DNA from: Alphaproteobacteria bacterium
GTDB taxonomy: Bacteria > Myxococcota_A > UBA796 > GCA-2862545
NCBI GenBank assembly: GCA_020632925.1
Contig: JACKER010000022.1
Location: forward strand, 67,152 to 131,151
Direction: 5' to 3'
Length of the DNA stretch: 64,000 nucleotides
Shown piece by piece: positions 53,275 through 62,052 of this stretch (the stretch's first letter is position 1; every line of letters starts with the position of its first letter). The position numbers and the translations under genes were made by a program. The notes below the pieces were generated by a model. That model was given only the letters and a program-made list of their open reading frames with translations, made no database searches and had not been told where the DNA came from.

Positions 53275-54918
53275 CTACTCGGGCTTCGGCGCGGGAGCGG
53301 GCTCGGGAGCCGGCTCGGGGCGCTTGGCGCCGCTGCCGGAGGGCTCGGGAGCAGGAGCGGGCTCGGGGGCCGGCTCGGGGCGCTTGGCACCGCTACCGGA
53401 GCTCGGCTCCGGCTCGGGCGCGGGCTCCTCGATCGTCTCGAGCTTGCCCTGCTCGGTCTTCTTCTCCACCTTCTTCTGCAGGCGCTTGCCGAGGTCCTGC
53501 TCGAGGATGTTGAACTCGACGCGACGGTTCTGCTCGCGACCAGCGGAGGTCGCGTTGTCGCCGATCGGCTTGGTCTCACCGAAGCCCTTCGCGACGAGCC
53601 GCTCCTCGGCGATCCCCTTGCTCACGAGGTACGCCTTGACGGCGTCCGCGCGGGCCTGGGACAGCGTGAGGTTCTTCTCGTCGCTGCCCTGCGAGTCGGT
53701 GTGCCCCTCGACCTGGAGGCGCTTGATACCCGGGTTCTTCGCCAGGATGCCCGCGACGCCGTCGAGCAGCTCGAAGGAGGCCGGCTTCACGACGGCCTTG
53801 CCGGTGTCGAACTGGACCTTCTCGAGGATCACGATCTTGTCGGCCGCGATGTAGAACTTCTTCGGGCACCCGTCCGAACGCGAGGGATCGATGCCCTCGG
53901 GCGCCTTCTCGTCGGGGCAGTCGTCGCGCATGTCGGGCACGAGGTCGCCGTCGCGGTCGGGGCAGTAGTCGGCCGCGGGCGAGCCGGCCTCGGTCGGGCA
54001 CGGGTCGTCCTTGTCCGAGGCGCCGTCACCGTCGGTGTCGGGGCAGCCACCGGTGGCGGCCATCCCGGCCTCCATCGGGCACTCGTCGTCCCCGTCGAGC
54101 ACGCCGTCACCGTCGTTGTCCGGATCGGGGCAACCGTCGGCGTCGTCGAACCCGTCCATGTCCTCGGGCTCGTTCGGGCAGGTCGCGTCGTCCACGTCGG
54201 CGATGCCGTCGGAGTCGTTGTCCGCGTCGGGGCAGCCGTCGTCGTCCATGTACTGATCGAAGTCTTCCTTCTGATCGTCGCACTGGTCGACGTCGTCGGC
54301 GATGCCGTCCTTGTCGGAGTCCTTCGGACCGTTCTTCAGGTAGTGCAGACCGATGGTCCACTCACCGCTGAGGAAGGCGTCACCGTGGTTCTGCCAGTTC
54401 TCGGTGCCGATGTTCAGCAGCCAGCGGTACTCCGTCCGGAGCCCGAGGGGCGAGCTGCCGAACGGGAGGTACAGACCGGGGCCGGCGATGCCGCCGAAGT
54501 CCACGTCGAGGTTCGTGCCCACGGGCAGATCGAGATCGCCGTTGTCGTTGACCGACTTGAAGATGGGCCCGATGCCGACCTCGAGCAGCAGGCTGATCGG
54601 CTTGTCCTCGAACACGCGCCCGACCATGTTCGCGGCCGGGATCAGCGCGAAGTACGGGTACGTGTCGGGCGCGCCGACCTGGGTCTTGCCCACCGGCGCG
54701 ATGTTGGCGTCGAGCTCGAACCCGAGCGTCGGGTTGATCCAGTAGCCGACGCGGGGAGTGATCACGACGGTGTCGCCGATCACTTCGAGCTGGTCGGTGA
54801 ACAGGCCGCCGCCGGCCAGGCCGAACGACACGAAACCGTCGTTCGCATGAGCGAGGGTGGGGAGGAGGAGAGCGACCGCGAGGGCAGCGCCTCGGGCCAG
54901 GGTCGTGGAACCACTCAT
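53275..54918 (-). CDS. OmpA-family outer membrane protein with TSP3 linker
   Basis: The 547-residue protein starts at ATG 54918 behind GGAGG, with signal peptide ending LPTLAHA. An N-terminal eight-strand barrel (about residues 25-200) is followed by calcium-binding TSP3-type repeats (DSDKDGIADDVDQC, DNDGDGVLDGDDECP). The C-terminal OmpA domain (VQFDTGKAVVKPAS, VEGHTDSQGSDEKNLTLSQARADAV, NRRVEFNI) binds peptidoglycan. A 60-base tandem duplication codes a Pro/Glu/Ala tail with two GSGAKRPEPAPEPAPAP copies. The barrel-linker-OmpA layout is common in deltaproteobacteria. Confidence 0.93.
   Translation of the reverse strand: MSGSTTLARGAALAVALLLPTLAHANDGFVSFGLAGGGLFTDQLEVIGDTVVITPRVGYWINPTLGFELDANIAPVGKTQVGAPDTYPYFALIPAANMVGRVFEDKPISLLLEVGIGPIFKSVNDNGDLDLPVGTNLDVDFGGIAGPGLYLPFGSSPLGLRTEYRWLLNIGTENWQNHGDAFLSGEWTIGLHYLKNGPKDSDKDGIADDVDQCDDQKEDFDQYMDDDGCPDADNDSDGIADVDDATCPNEPEDMDGFDDADGCPDPDNDGDGVLDGDDECPMEAGMAATGGCPDTDGDGASDKDDPCPTEAGSPAADYCPDRDGDLVPDMRDDCPDEKAPEGIDPSRSDGCPKKFYIAADKIVILEKVQFDTGKAVVKPASFELLDGVAGILAKNPGIKRLQVEGHTDSQGSDEKNLTLSQARADAVKAYLVSKGIAEERLVAKGFGETKPIGDNATSAGREQNRRVEFNILEQDLGKRLQKKVEKKTEQGKLETIEEPAPEPEPSSGSGAKRPEPAPEPAPAPEPSGSGAKRPEPAPEPAPAPKPE
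53281..53400. repeat. Two 60-bp tandem repeats in the OmpA-like gene
   Basis: Bases 53281-53340 and 53341-53400 are near-identical 60-base units. They encode the Pro/Glu/Ala-rich tail. Copy number may vary between strains. Confidence 0.85.
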
Positions 54919-55101
54919 CAGGTGCCTCCAACGCCGATCTCTGGGATACGGCGCTGCATACGCGGGCAGGCGGGGGAACATCGGGCGCTGCATCTTGTCA
55001 AGGTCGGGTCCATCGTGCAAGCCGTCCGGCGCTCCCCTGGTGGCTCCCGCGGTCCGCTTGTTCACGGTCGTCGGCGAGGCTAAGCGCTCTCCGGAGGCAC
55101 G

Positions 55102-55554
55102 ATGTCCATCTTCGACGACGTGAGCGCCCACATGAAGGACGCGATGAAGAGCGGCGACAAGGCTCGACTCGCCGGTCTGCGGAACATCCGCGCGGCGTTC
55201 ATCGAGGCGATCAAGGTCGACGGGTCCGCGACCCTGGCGGACGACGCGGCCGAGACGATCCTGCGCCGCCTGGCCAAGCAGCGCCGCGAGAGCATCGACG
55301 CGTACGAGGCGGGTGGACGGACCGATCTCGTCGCCGAGGAGCAGGCCGAGCTGGTGGTGATCGAGGCCTACCTGCCGAAGCAGGCCGACGAGGCGACGGT
55401 GCGCGGCTGGGTGTCCGACGCGATCGCGGCCTCGGGCGCGACCAGCACCAAGGAGATGGGCAAGGTGATGGCGGCGCTGATGGCGGCGCACAAGGGCGAG
55501 GTGGACGGCAAGCTCGCCAACCGCCTGGTCCGCGAGCTCCTGCCCGCAGGCTGA
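55102..55554 (+). CDS. YqeY/GatB-tail domain protein
   Basis: The 150-residue protein begins MSIFDDVSAHMKDAMKSGDKARLAGLRNIRAAF, the usual start of YqeY proteins. The rest keeps EQAELVVIEAYLPKQADE and SGATSTKEMGKVMAALMAAHKGEVDGKLA, the tRNA-binding helical region shared with the GatB C-terminus. Length is typical. GGAGG precedes the ATG. It may aid tRNA-dependent amidation or tRNA binding, though the role is not settled. It is divergent from the OmpA-like gene across 183 bases. Confidence 0.9.
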   Translation: MSIFDDVSAHMKDAMKSGDKARLAGLRNIRAAFIEAIKVDGSATLADDAAETILRRLAKQRRESIDAYEAGGRTDLVAEEQAELVVIEAYLPKQADEATVRGWVSDAIAASGATSTKEMGKVMAALMAAHKGEVDGKLANRLVRELLPAG

Positions 55555-55646
55555 ACGACCGGCGGCCGGCGCCGTGGGAAACATCCTGATACGGGCGCGC
55601 CGTCGTCGTCGAGCGCTACTCCCTGGACCATCGAAGGGAGATGCTC

Positions 55647-56078
55647 ATGACGTACGACGCCGACGCCGACATCGCGATCGCCGATCTGCGGACCCCCGCC
55701 ATCGCCCGGGTGGGCGGTGGGCTGCTGGTGGCCGCGGGGATGTTCGTGGTGGCCGCCTCCGCGCAGGTGATCCTCGCGACCGAGGGGCCGCTGGCCACGG
55801 TCGCGGGCGCCGCGCTCACGCTGACCGGGATGCTGTCCGTCGCGGTCGCCCCCCACGTGTACAACGGGCGCGGGTGGGCGGCGATCACGGGCACCACGCT
55901 GGCGGTGGCGATGGCCGCGCTGGTGTTGGGGTGGACCGCGTGGGCCCTGCTCGCCACCACCTTCGCGCCGACGCTGCTGCTCGCGGGGGGCGCCACGATC
56001 ATGGCCGTCCCCGTGCTGCCCTTCGCGGTCGGTCCGTCGCTCAAGGTGAGCGCCGCACGGCGGGCGATCCTCGCGTAG
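55647..56078 (+). CDS. Small membrane protein, four helices
   Basis: The 143-residue protein is read from the second ATG at 55647, which lies six bases after AAGGGAG; the ATG at 55641 abuts it. Four Gly/Ala/Val-rich membrane helices follow (VGGGLLVAAGMFVVAASA, GAALTLTGMLSVAVA, WAAITGTTLAVAMAALVLG, PTLLLAGGATIMAVPVL). The N-terminus is acidic and cytoplasmic. No family is recognised. It is followed by a lipoprotein gene 12 bases later. Confidence 0.55.
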   Translation: MTYDADADIAIADLRTPAIARVGGGLLVAAGMFVVAASAQVILATEGPLATVAGAALTLTGMLSVAVAPHVYNGRGWAAITGTTLAVAMAALVLGWTAWALLATTFAPTLLLAGGATIMAVPVLPFAVGPSLKVSAARRAILA

Positions 56079-56090
56079 CATGGGGGCGAG

Positions 56091-56699
56091 ATGGTCCTCG
56101 CCGCCCTGCTCGCCTGCGCGCCCACCAACCGAGTCGACGGGTTCGTCGGTGGACAGCGGCTGGAGATCGCGTCCGCCCACCTGACCTGGCTCCCGGGGGC
56201 GCTGGGCGACGACGACCTGCTGGTCGCCACGCTCTCCAGCCTGCCCGACTCCTGCGGCCTGGAGCGGGTGTTCGAGCAGCTCGCCGGCCAGTCGGACCAA
56301 CCCGACGACCTCGCGGCGGCCTGGGCCGCGGCGTATCCGCCGGCGTTCTGGCAGGTGGACGTGGTGGCGCGGGTGCCCGGCGGCTCCTGGCCCAGCAAGG
56401 GAGAGCTGTGGGTCGGCCTCCCGTGGGACGCCTTCCCCGAGCAGGCCAACACCCTCTTCGCCTCGTTCACCGAGCACCGCGCGCTGCGAGACGAGGCCTG
56501 GTGGGGCGGGGAGGCCATCGAGGAGGAGGACTACGAGACGGTCTGGTTCAGCGACGAGGGCACGGCGCTGTGGCGGGCCGGAACGCCGAGCCAGCACGCC
56601 CGCGGCCGCTTCAACACCTTCGTCAGCGACGACGAGGGCACGCGCGACGGCTCGGTGGAGGTGTTCTTCGACGTGAGCGTCTGTCCCATCGCGCCGTGA
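56091..56699 (+). CDS. Small lipoprotein, unknown function
   Basis: The 202-residue protein starts MVLAALLAC, with lipobox LLAC at Cys9, unusually early and without a basic residue. The mature part is rich in Trp, Asp and Gly (HLTWLPGALGDDDLL, YPPAFWQVDVVARVPGG) and ends with a conserved-looking VSVCPIAP. No domain is recognised. It converges on the 823-residue kinase five bases away. Confidence 0.6.
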   Translation: MVLAALLACAPTNRVDGFVGGQRLEIASAHLTWLPGALGDDDLLVATLSSLPDSCGLERVFEQLAGQSDQPDDLAAAWAAAYPPAFWQVDVVARVPGGSWPSKGELWVGLPWDAFPEQANTLFASFTEHRALRDEAWWGGEAIEEEDYETVWFSDEGTALWRAGTPSQHARGRFNTFVSDDEGTRDGSVEVFFDVSVCPIAP

Positions 56700-56704
56700 A
56701 GCCG

Positions 56705-59176
56705 CTACAACGGATCGGCCAGGTCTTCCCTCACCTTCTCGATGTCGGCATAGAACGGGAGCGCCAGCTCCGCCTCGGGCAGCAGGGCGTCGTAGGCGGC
56801 GAGGTGCTCGGCGGCCGCGGTCGCGTCCCCTCCCGCCAGCGCGAGGACCGCGGATCTGGCGTGGGCCTCCGCGCGGACGAGCCGCCCCACGCCCTCGACG
56901 AGGCACGCGGAGTCGGGACCCGAGATCTCGGCCAGGGAGGACTCCTCGGCCGGTCGTCCCGAGCGGGCGCGCGCCACGAGCAACGGCCCCACGCACCGCC
57001 CGGCCGCGGTCGCCTTCGCCGGCCCCATGCCGCGCTCGAGCGCGTCGGCGTCGGCCCGGAGTCGATCCGCCACCGACTCCGCACCCACCAGCTCGGAGGC
57101 CACCCCGCGGAGCAACAGCGCGGCGCGGGCCGTGAGTGCCTGGTCGTCGAGCGCCACCGCCAGCTGCACCACATGGGTCGCGACCCAGGTGCGGGTGGCG
57201 AGGTCCGCCTCGGACGACGCGTCCATCGCCTCACCGAGCGATCGGACCGCCTCGGACCAGGCACCCCGACCGACGGCAGCGTCGGCCCGTCCCAGCGTGA
57301 CCGCCGTCCGAGCGGACGGGTCGGTCAGCGACGCCCAGAGCGCGTCCGCCACCTCGGGTCCACCGTCCGCGCGGGTCGCCGCTCCCTGGATCCACCGCGC
57401 ACGCGGCCCGTCGAGCACCGTCAGCTCCCGCCGCGCCCGCGCCACGTCCCCCGAGGCCAGGGCCACCTCCGCCGTGGCGGTGCGGTGCCAGTCGCCGCGC
57501 GCGGCCTCGGGCACCTGCTCGAGCTCGGTCGCTGCGTCGACGACGCGCCCCTCCGCCAGCAACAACCGGACCCGGGTCAGCCGCAGGGGGCCCTCCGCGC
57601 CGTGCTCCAGCGCGCCTCCGGTGACCTCCAGCCGGAGCGGAGGGGGCAACGACGCCATCACGCCCACCAGCATCGCCACCACCGCGCCACGCCGGGTCCG
57701 GACCCCGACCTGCATCAGGTCGCGGGCGGCCACGGGGCCCTCGCGCGACACCGCGCGGAGCGTCAGCACCAACGGCCGCAGCTCGTCGTCGGTGACCTCG
57801 CGCGACGCCCGATCGAGCCAGGCGTAGCCCTCGGGATCGTCCCGCTGGAGCAGCGCGACCGCGAGCACGGCGCAGGCGTCGGGCTGCGCGCACGGTCGTT
57901 CGCCGGCCGCCGCGAGCGTCGCGCGCGCCACCTGCGCGGCCCCCGCGGGATCGGCCGCCATCAGCGCCTCCATCCCGGGGATGCGCACGGGGCGTGTCGG
58001 CGCGGGGCCGGGCTCGACCACCGGGGACCCACCACGCAGGTGGCGCAGGGCGCCCACGGTCCCCACACCAGCGACCGTCCCCGACAGCCCGCACACCACC
58101 GCCACCGCCACCACGAGGCCGAGCGTGCCTGCGACCCACGGCCAACGACGTGGGCCCACCGCGGCTTCGGGGGTCTCGTCGACCAGCTCCACCATCGCCG
58201 ACGGCAGGGCCTCCACCTCGCCGCGCAGGTCGAAGGTCGCACCCGACGAGCTCGTCGCCGACGAGGTCGAGGCGGTGTCCGGGCCCAACCGGCCGACCGT
58301 CGCCAGCAGCGCGTCCGGCGCGTCGCAGGCCAGCGCGCCGGCTCCCCTCCCCTCGGTCCACAGCTCGAGCAGCGCGTCCACGCTCTGCGCCCGCTCCTCG
58401 AGGTCCACCTTCAGCGCCGCCTCGACCGTACGCACCATCGCCTCGGTCGCGTCGGGTCGCAGCGAGCGCAGCGGTCGGGTCTGCGCCACCCGGATCGCGT
58501 CGTAGATCTCGAGCAGATCGTCGCCCGGGAAGGCGCGCTCCCCCGCGACCAGCTCGTAGAGCACGGCGCCGAGCCCGAAGACGTCGGCCCGCTCGTCGAC
58601 CGACCGCGCGTCCCGGATCTGCTCGGGCGCCATGTAGGCCGGGGTCCCGAGCGTGGTCCCGCTCCGCGTCGCGCCACCGCCGCTGGCCTCGGGGTGCAGC
58701 GCGCGGGCGAGCCCGAAGTCCGTGATCCGCGCCACCAATCGTCCGTCGGCCACGTCCACCAGCACGTTGGCGGGCTTCAGATCGCGGTGGATCGTGCCGT
58801 GCCGATGGGCTGCCTGGACGCCGAGCAGGATCCCGGTGCCGAGCGAGCGCACGACGTCGAGCGGGAGCGGCCCCTCGGCCAGCAGGCGCTCGAGCGACGG
58901 GCCGTGCACCAGCTCCATGATCAGCGCCGGGCACCCCTCCACCTCGACCACGTCCGTCACGGGCACCACGTGCGGGCTGCGCAGCGCGGCCTGGATCGTG
59001 CCCTCGGTCAGCAGGCGTCGCCGGACCACCGACGACGGCAGCTCCAGCACCTTCATGGCGTGCAGGGTCCCGAGCTGCTCGTGCCGCACGAGGTAGACGA
59101 CGGCCATCGCGCCGCGGCCGAGCGTGCCGCCGACGCGGTACCGGCCCTCGACCACGGTGTCGAGCGCGACCCTCAT
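56705..59176 (-). CDS. Transmembrane Ser/Thr kinase with helical-repeat C-terminus
   Basis: The 823-residue protein starts at ATG 59176 in an ATGA overlap with endonuclease V. The kinase domain has LGRGAMAVVYL, Lys42, HRDLKPAN (130-137), DFG (153-155) and GTPAYMAPEQ. A membrane helix lies around residues 345-365 (WVAGTLGLVVAVAVVCGLSG). The C-terminal 430 residues are Ala-rich helical repeats of TPR type and should face the periplasm. The coupled nuclease hints at damage or stress signalling, which is inference. Confidence 0.92.
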   Translation of the reverse strand: MRVALDTVVEGRYRVGGTLGRGAMAVVYLVRHEQLGTLHAMKVLELPSSVVRRRLLTEGTIQAALRSPHVVPVTDVVEVEGCPALIMELVHGPSLERLLAEGPLPLDVVRSLGTGILLGVQAAHRHGTIHRDLKPANVLVDVADGRLVARITDFGLARALHPEASGGGATRSGTTLGTPAYMAPEQIRDARSVDERADVFGLGAVLYELVAGERAFPGDDLLEIYDAIRVAQTRPLRSLRPDATEAMVRTVEAALKVDLEERAQSVDALLELWTEGRGAGALACDAPDALLATVGRLGPDTASTSSATSSSGATFDLRGEVEALPSAMVELVDETPEAAVGPRRWPWVAGTLGLVVAVAVVCGLSGTVAGVGTVGALRHLRGGSPVVEPGPAPTRPVRIPGMEALMAADPAGAAQVARATLAAAGERPCAQPDACAVLAVALLQRDDPEGYAWLDRASREVTDDELRPLVLTLRAVSREGPVAARDLMQVGVRTRRGAVVAMLVGVMASLPPPLRLEVTGGALEHGAEGPLRLTRVRLLLAEGRVVDAATELEQVPEAARGDWHRTATAEVALASGDVARARRELTVLDGPRARWIQGAATRADGGPEVADALWASLTDPSARTAVTLGRADAAVGRGAWSEAVRSLGEAMDASSEADLATRTWVATHVVQLAVALDDQALTARAALLLRGVASELVGAESVADRLRADADALERGMGPAKATAAGRCVGPLLVARARSGRPAEESSLAEISGPDSACLVEGVGRLVRAEAHARSAVLALAGGDATAAAEHLAAYDALLPEAELALPFYADIEKVREDLADPL

Positions 59177-59691
59177 CGCGCCTCGCCCGCGCGCGCCGTG
59201 CGGTCCGCCAGCGTGATCAGCGTCGGCAACCGGTGGGCGCCGTGCATCGCCGCCACCCCCTCCGCCGCCAGATCGAGGTCCATGCCGGCCGCGGTCACGT
59301 AGAGCGGGACGGCGCTCGTCCCGCGGAGCACGTGGCGCGCGTGCGGGCTACCGTGGAACGCGGTCTTCGCGACGCCGACGACGGGGACCCCGAGCTCGTC
59401 GTGCAGCCAGGCCCCGAGCCCCTTGCGCCCGTCGGCGTCGAGCCAGGCGTATCCGTCGACCAGCACGACCTCCGGCTCGAGCCCCTCGAGCACCGTCATC
59501 AGGCAGGGCAGCTCGCGCTCCCGGAAGTTGCCGGGGACGTACTCCGCGACGGGCGTGCGCAGGGCCGCGTGCACCGACGTCGGGAACTGCGCCTGCCAGC
59601 GGTCGGCCACCACCGCGGCCGCGCAGCCCACGTCGTCGTGGTAGGCCACGTCGGTCACGATCAGGCGGACGCGATCGGGGAGCACGGACAC
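59173..59691 (-). CDS. nfi: Endonuclease V
   Basis: The 172-residue product is read from GTG 59691; a second GTG at 59685 is possible. Family motifs are clear: LIVTDVAYHDDVGCAAAVV (Asp14), YVPGNFRERELPCLMTVLE (Glu58/60), VVLVDGYAWLDADGRKGLG (Asp79) and PVVGVAKTAFHG. The three acidic residues that bind metal are kept. The protein is shorter than E. coli Nfi because the N-terminal segment is trimmed. Endonuclease V nicks DNA or RNA near inosine. It overlaps the downstream kinase start (ATGA) and follows the ferredoxin-flavoprotein gene by 11 bases. Confidence 0.85.
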   Translation of the reverse strand: MSVLPDRVRLIVTDVAYHDDVGCAAAVVADRWQAQFPTSVHAALRTPVAEYVPGNFRERELPCLMTVLEGLEPEVVLVDGYAWLDADGRKGLGAWLHDELGVPVVGVAKTAFHGSPHARHVLRGTSAVPLYVTAAGMDLDLAAEGVAAMHGAHRLPTLITLADRTARAGEAR

Positions 59692-59702
59692 GACGTAGCC
59701 GC

Positions 59703-61037
59703 TCAGCGGTTCGCGGGCGCGTACGCCTGACCCGAGAACCGCTGGACCTCCACGCCCGCCGCTTCGAGGAACGCGGTCGGCAGCACCCCGCCCACGAGCA
59801 CCAGCACGTCGTCGTTGGGCAGCTCCTCGCGCTTGCCACCAGCCTCGATCACGACGGCGTCGTCGAGGATCTCCCGCGTCTTCGCCTCGGTCCGCACGTC
59901 GAGCCCGGCCTTGCGTGCCTTGTCGAGCTTCTGCTGGTTCTTGGGCTTGATCCGGTCGAAGGTCGCGCCGCGGTGCACGAGCGTCACCTTCGCGCCCACC
60001 TCGAACAGGGTGACCGCCGCCTCGACCGCGGAGTCGCCGCCGCCGACGACGAGCACGTTGCGGCCCGCGTAGGGCTCGGGCTCGAGCAACCGGTACACGA
60101 CCTTGGCCTGGTCCTCCCCGGGGACGTCGAGCTTGCGCGGCGAGCCCCGCCGACCGAGCGCCAACACCACCCGCTGGGCGCGCAGCTCGCCCCCGGTCGT
60201 CGCGAGCACGAACACGCCGTCCTCGCTCCGCTTGCAGGACTCCACCCGCACGCCCTCGCGCACGGTGATCCCGGTCTTGCGGACGATGTCCTGCCACAGC
60301 TCGAGCAGCTTCTCCTTGCGCACCTCGGTCACGTGCAGCCGGCCATACAGCGGCAGATCGACCGGTCGCGTCATGACGATCTTGTGGCGCGGGTAGTGAA
60401 GCACGGTGCCGCCGAGCGACTCCTGGTCCACGGTCATCACGTCCAGACCCGCGTCCTTGGCGGCGAGCGTGGCGGCGATCCCCGCGGGGCCAGCGCCGAC
60501 CACGACGACCTGATGCACGCCGTGGACCCGGGGAGGCGGGTGCGCCACGATCCCGTGCATCGCCTGGAGCGCCTGGGTCATGGCGTTGTAGACGAGCCCC
60601 ATCCCACCGAGCTCCCCGACCACGTACAGCCCGGGCACGCTGGTCTGGAAGTCGGACGCGACGAGGGGGATGTCCACGCCGCGGCGCGCGGAGCCGAGGA
60701 CGAGCTGGATCGCGTCGACGGGACAGGCGCGCAGGCACTCACCGTGCCCGATGCAGGCCGTCGGGTTGGCGAGGCGCGCCTTGCCCTCGATGATCGCGAG
60801 CACGTCCTTCTCCGGGCAGACCTCGATGCAGTTGCCCGATCCGATGCAGCGATCGACGTCGACGCGCGGGTGCAGGGACGCGGGCTGGGCACCCGCCTTC
60901 TCCGCGGTCTTGAGCGCCTTGTGGGCGACGAGCTCCTGCTGACCGTGGTTCGCGAACGCGAACACCGTCCAGACCGCGACCAGCACGAGCCCGAACACCA
61001 GGACCACGCCGAGCAGGGTGACGACGATGGTGATCAT
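59703..61037 (-). CDS. Membrane-anchored ferredoxin / TrxR-like NAD(P)-FAD oxidoreductase
   Basis: The 444-residue protein starts at ATG 61037 behind GGAGG. A membrane helix at 3-27 anchors it. Two ferredoxin-like motifs follow, Cys64-x5-Cys70-x3-Cys74-Pro and Cys95-x5-Cys101-x3-Cys105-Pro. In both, the second Cys of the normal CxxCxxCxxxCP is replaced, by Ser67 and His98. The rest is a thioredoxin-reductase-like flavoprotein with FAD motif GAGPAG (181-186) and NAD(P) motif GGGDSA (332-337), without a CxxC redox pair. It should pass electrons between NAD(P)H and an iron-sulfur partner at the inner membrane. The divergent cytochromes are likely partners. Confidence 0.88.
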   Translation of the reverse strand: MITIVVTLLGVVLVFGLVLVAVWTVFAFANHGQQELVAHKALKTAEKAGAQPASLHPRVDVDRCIGSGNCIEVCPEKDVLAIIEGKARLANPTACIGHGECLRACPVDAIQLVLGSARRGVDIPLVASDFQTSVPGLYVVGELGGMGLVYNAMTQALQAMHGIVAHPPPRVHGVHQVVVVGAGPAGIAATLAAKDAGLDVMTVDQESLGGTVLHYPRHKIVMTRPVDLPLYGRLHVTEVRKEKLLELWQDIVRKTGITVREGVRVESCKRSEDGVFVLATTGGELRAQRVVLALGRRGSPRKLDVPGEDQAKVVYRLLEPEPYAGRNVLVVGGGDSAVEAAVTLFEVGAKVTLVHRGATFDRIKPKNQQKLDKARKAGLDVRTEAKTREILDDAVVIEAGGKREELPNDDVLVLVGGVLPTAFLEAAGVEVQRFSGQAYAPANR

Positions 61038-61171
61038 GGTCCTCCGTCGCGGGACGGTACCAGACAAGCGGGTGGCTGAAGAAGTGCCGCCAGGCGCTTC
61101 CAAGCTGCCTACGGGAGAGCGGGAGCGTCCTCCGAGCCGGTCCCTGACGGACGCCCGGAACGACCGTAGGA

Positions 61172-61183
61172 CCGAAGGTTCGG
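61172..61183. promoter_or_regulatory. CCGAAGGTTCGG repeat in the divergent flavoprotein/cytochrome promoter region
   Basis: This interrupted palindrome (5-bp arms, 2-base centre) lies near the middle of the 246-base divergent gap 61038-61283. It is a candidate operator. The gap otherwise shows no clear -35/-10 pair. Confidence 0.3.
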
Positions 61184-61283
61184 AGGGAGTGGAGGGCAGG
61201 CCGGTAGATAGCCGGGGGACGCGGGAGCGGTACGCTGAAGTGCAGACTGCTGACTTGTTCGGCAGCCTGCTAGACTCGCGACC

Positions 61284-62051
61284 GTGCTGCGCTTCCTGCC
61301 CCTGGTCTACCTGTCCGTCCTCGCCCTCGAGGCCGCGGTGCTCGTCCCCGCCTACGTCCTGACGCGCCCGTCGTCGGGTAGCCTGGTCAACCTGATCGTG
61401 GGTGGGGTGGGCCTCGCGTGCATGATCGGGATGCTCGTCTACTCGATCGCGCGCCGCAGTCGGCTGCTGCGATCGTGGATGCGGCTGTCGACGTGGCTGC
61501 ACCTGCACATCTTCCTCGGGCTGCAGGGCATCCTGCTGGCGTACGTCCACTGCCTGCCGCTGCTGTGGCGCCACGGCTGGCCGATCCTGGTCAACCCCGG
61601 GATGCTCAACCTGTACGCGGTCACCGTCGTGTTCCTCTCGGGGCTCTTCGGCCGGTACCTGTACGCGCAGGTACCCAAGACGCTCGGTGGCCAGCACCTC
61701 CAGCTCAAGGAGGTCGAGGAGGAGCTCGCGTCGATGACGGCGGGGCTCCCCGAGGGCATCCGGACCCTGTGGGAGGGAGCACCCGCACCGACGGGGTTCT
61801 TCGGCGTGATCTCGGCGGGCTCGGTCCGCCAGGCGCGCCTGCGGGACCTCCGCAAGGTCGGGCTCGCGCCGGAGGTGAAGGAGCTCGCTGCCCGGAAGAT
61901 CACGCTCGAGCACCAGAAGGCGGCGATGGGCGCGGCGCAGCGTGTGTTCTCCTGGTGGATCCTGCTCCACCGTCCGATCGCGGCCGCGATGTACCTGCTG
62001 TCCTTCGTGCACGCGGCGATCGGCATCCTGTTCTTCTCGATGAGGTCCTGA
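61284..62051 (+). CDS. Cytochrome b-like di-haem membrane protein
   Basis: The 255-residue protein starts at GTG 61284 and has five or six membrane helices. Two helices each carry a His pair exactly 14 residues apart: His75/His89 (LHIFLGLQGILLAYVH) and His229/His243 (HRPIAAAMYLLSFVH). This is the pattern for two b-haems stacked across the membrane. A cytoplasmic or periplasmic loop (about 130-220) separates the helix pairs. It should carry electrons across the inner membrane to the 16-haem cytochrome, whose start is one base after its stop. Confidence 0.8.
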   Translation: MLRFLPLVYLSVLALEAAVLVPAYVLTRPSSGSLVNLIVGGVGLACMIGMLVYSIARRSRLLRSWMRLSTWLHLHIFLGLQGILLAYVHCLPLLWRHGWPILVNPGMLNLYAVTVVFLSGLFGRYLYAQVPKTLGGQHLQLKEVEEELASMTAGLPEGIRTLWEGAPAPTGFFGVISAGSVRQARLRDLRKVGLAPEVKELAARKITLEHQKAAMGAAQRVFSWWILLHRPIAAAMYLLSFVHAAIGILFFSMRS

Positions 62052-62052
62052 C

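Noticed and set aside
54994..54999. TTGACA (minus strand) as the OmpA gene promoter -35 box
   Set aside because: No -10-like hexamer occurs at 16-18 bases from it.
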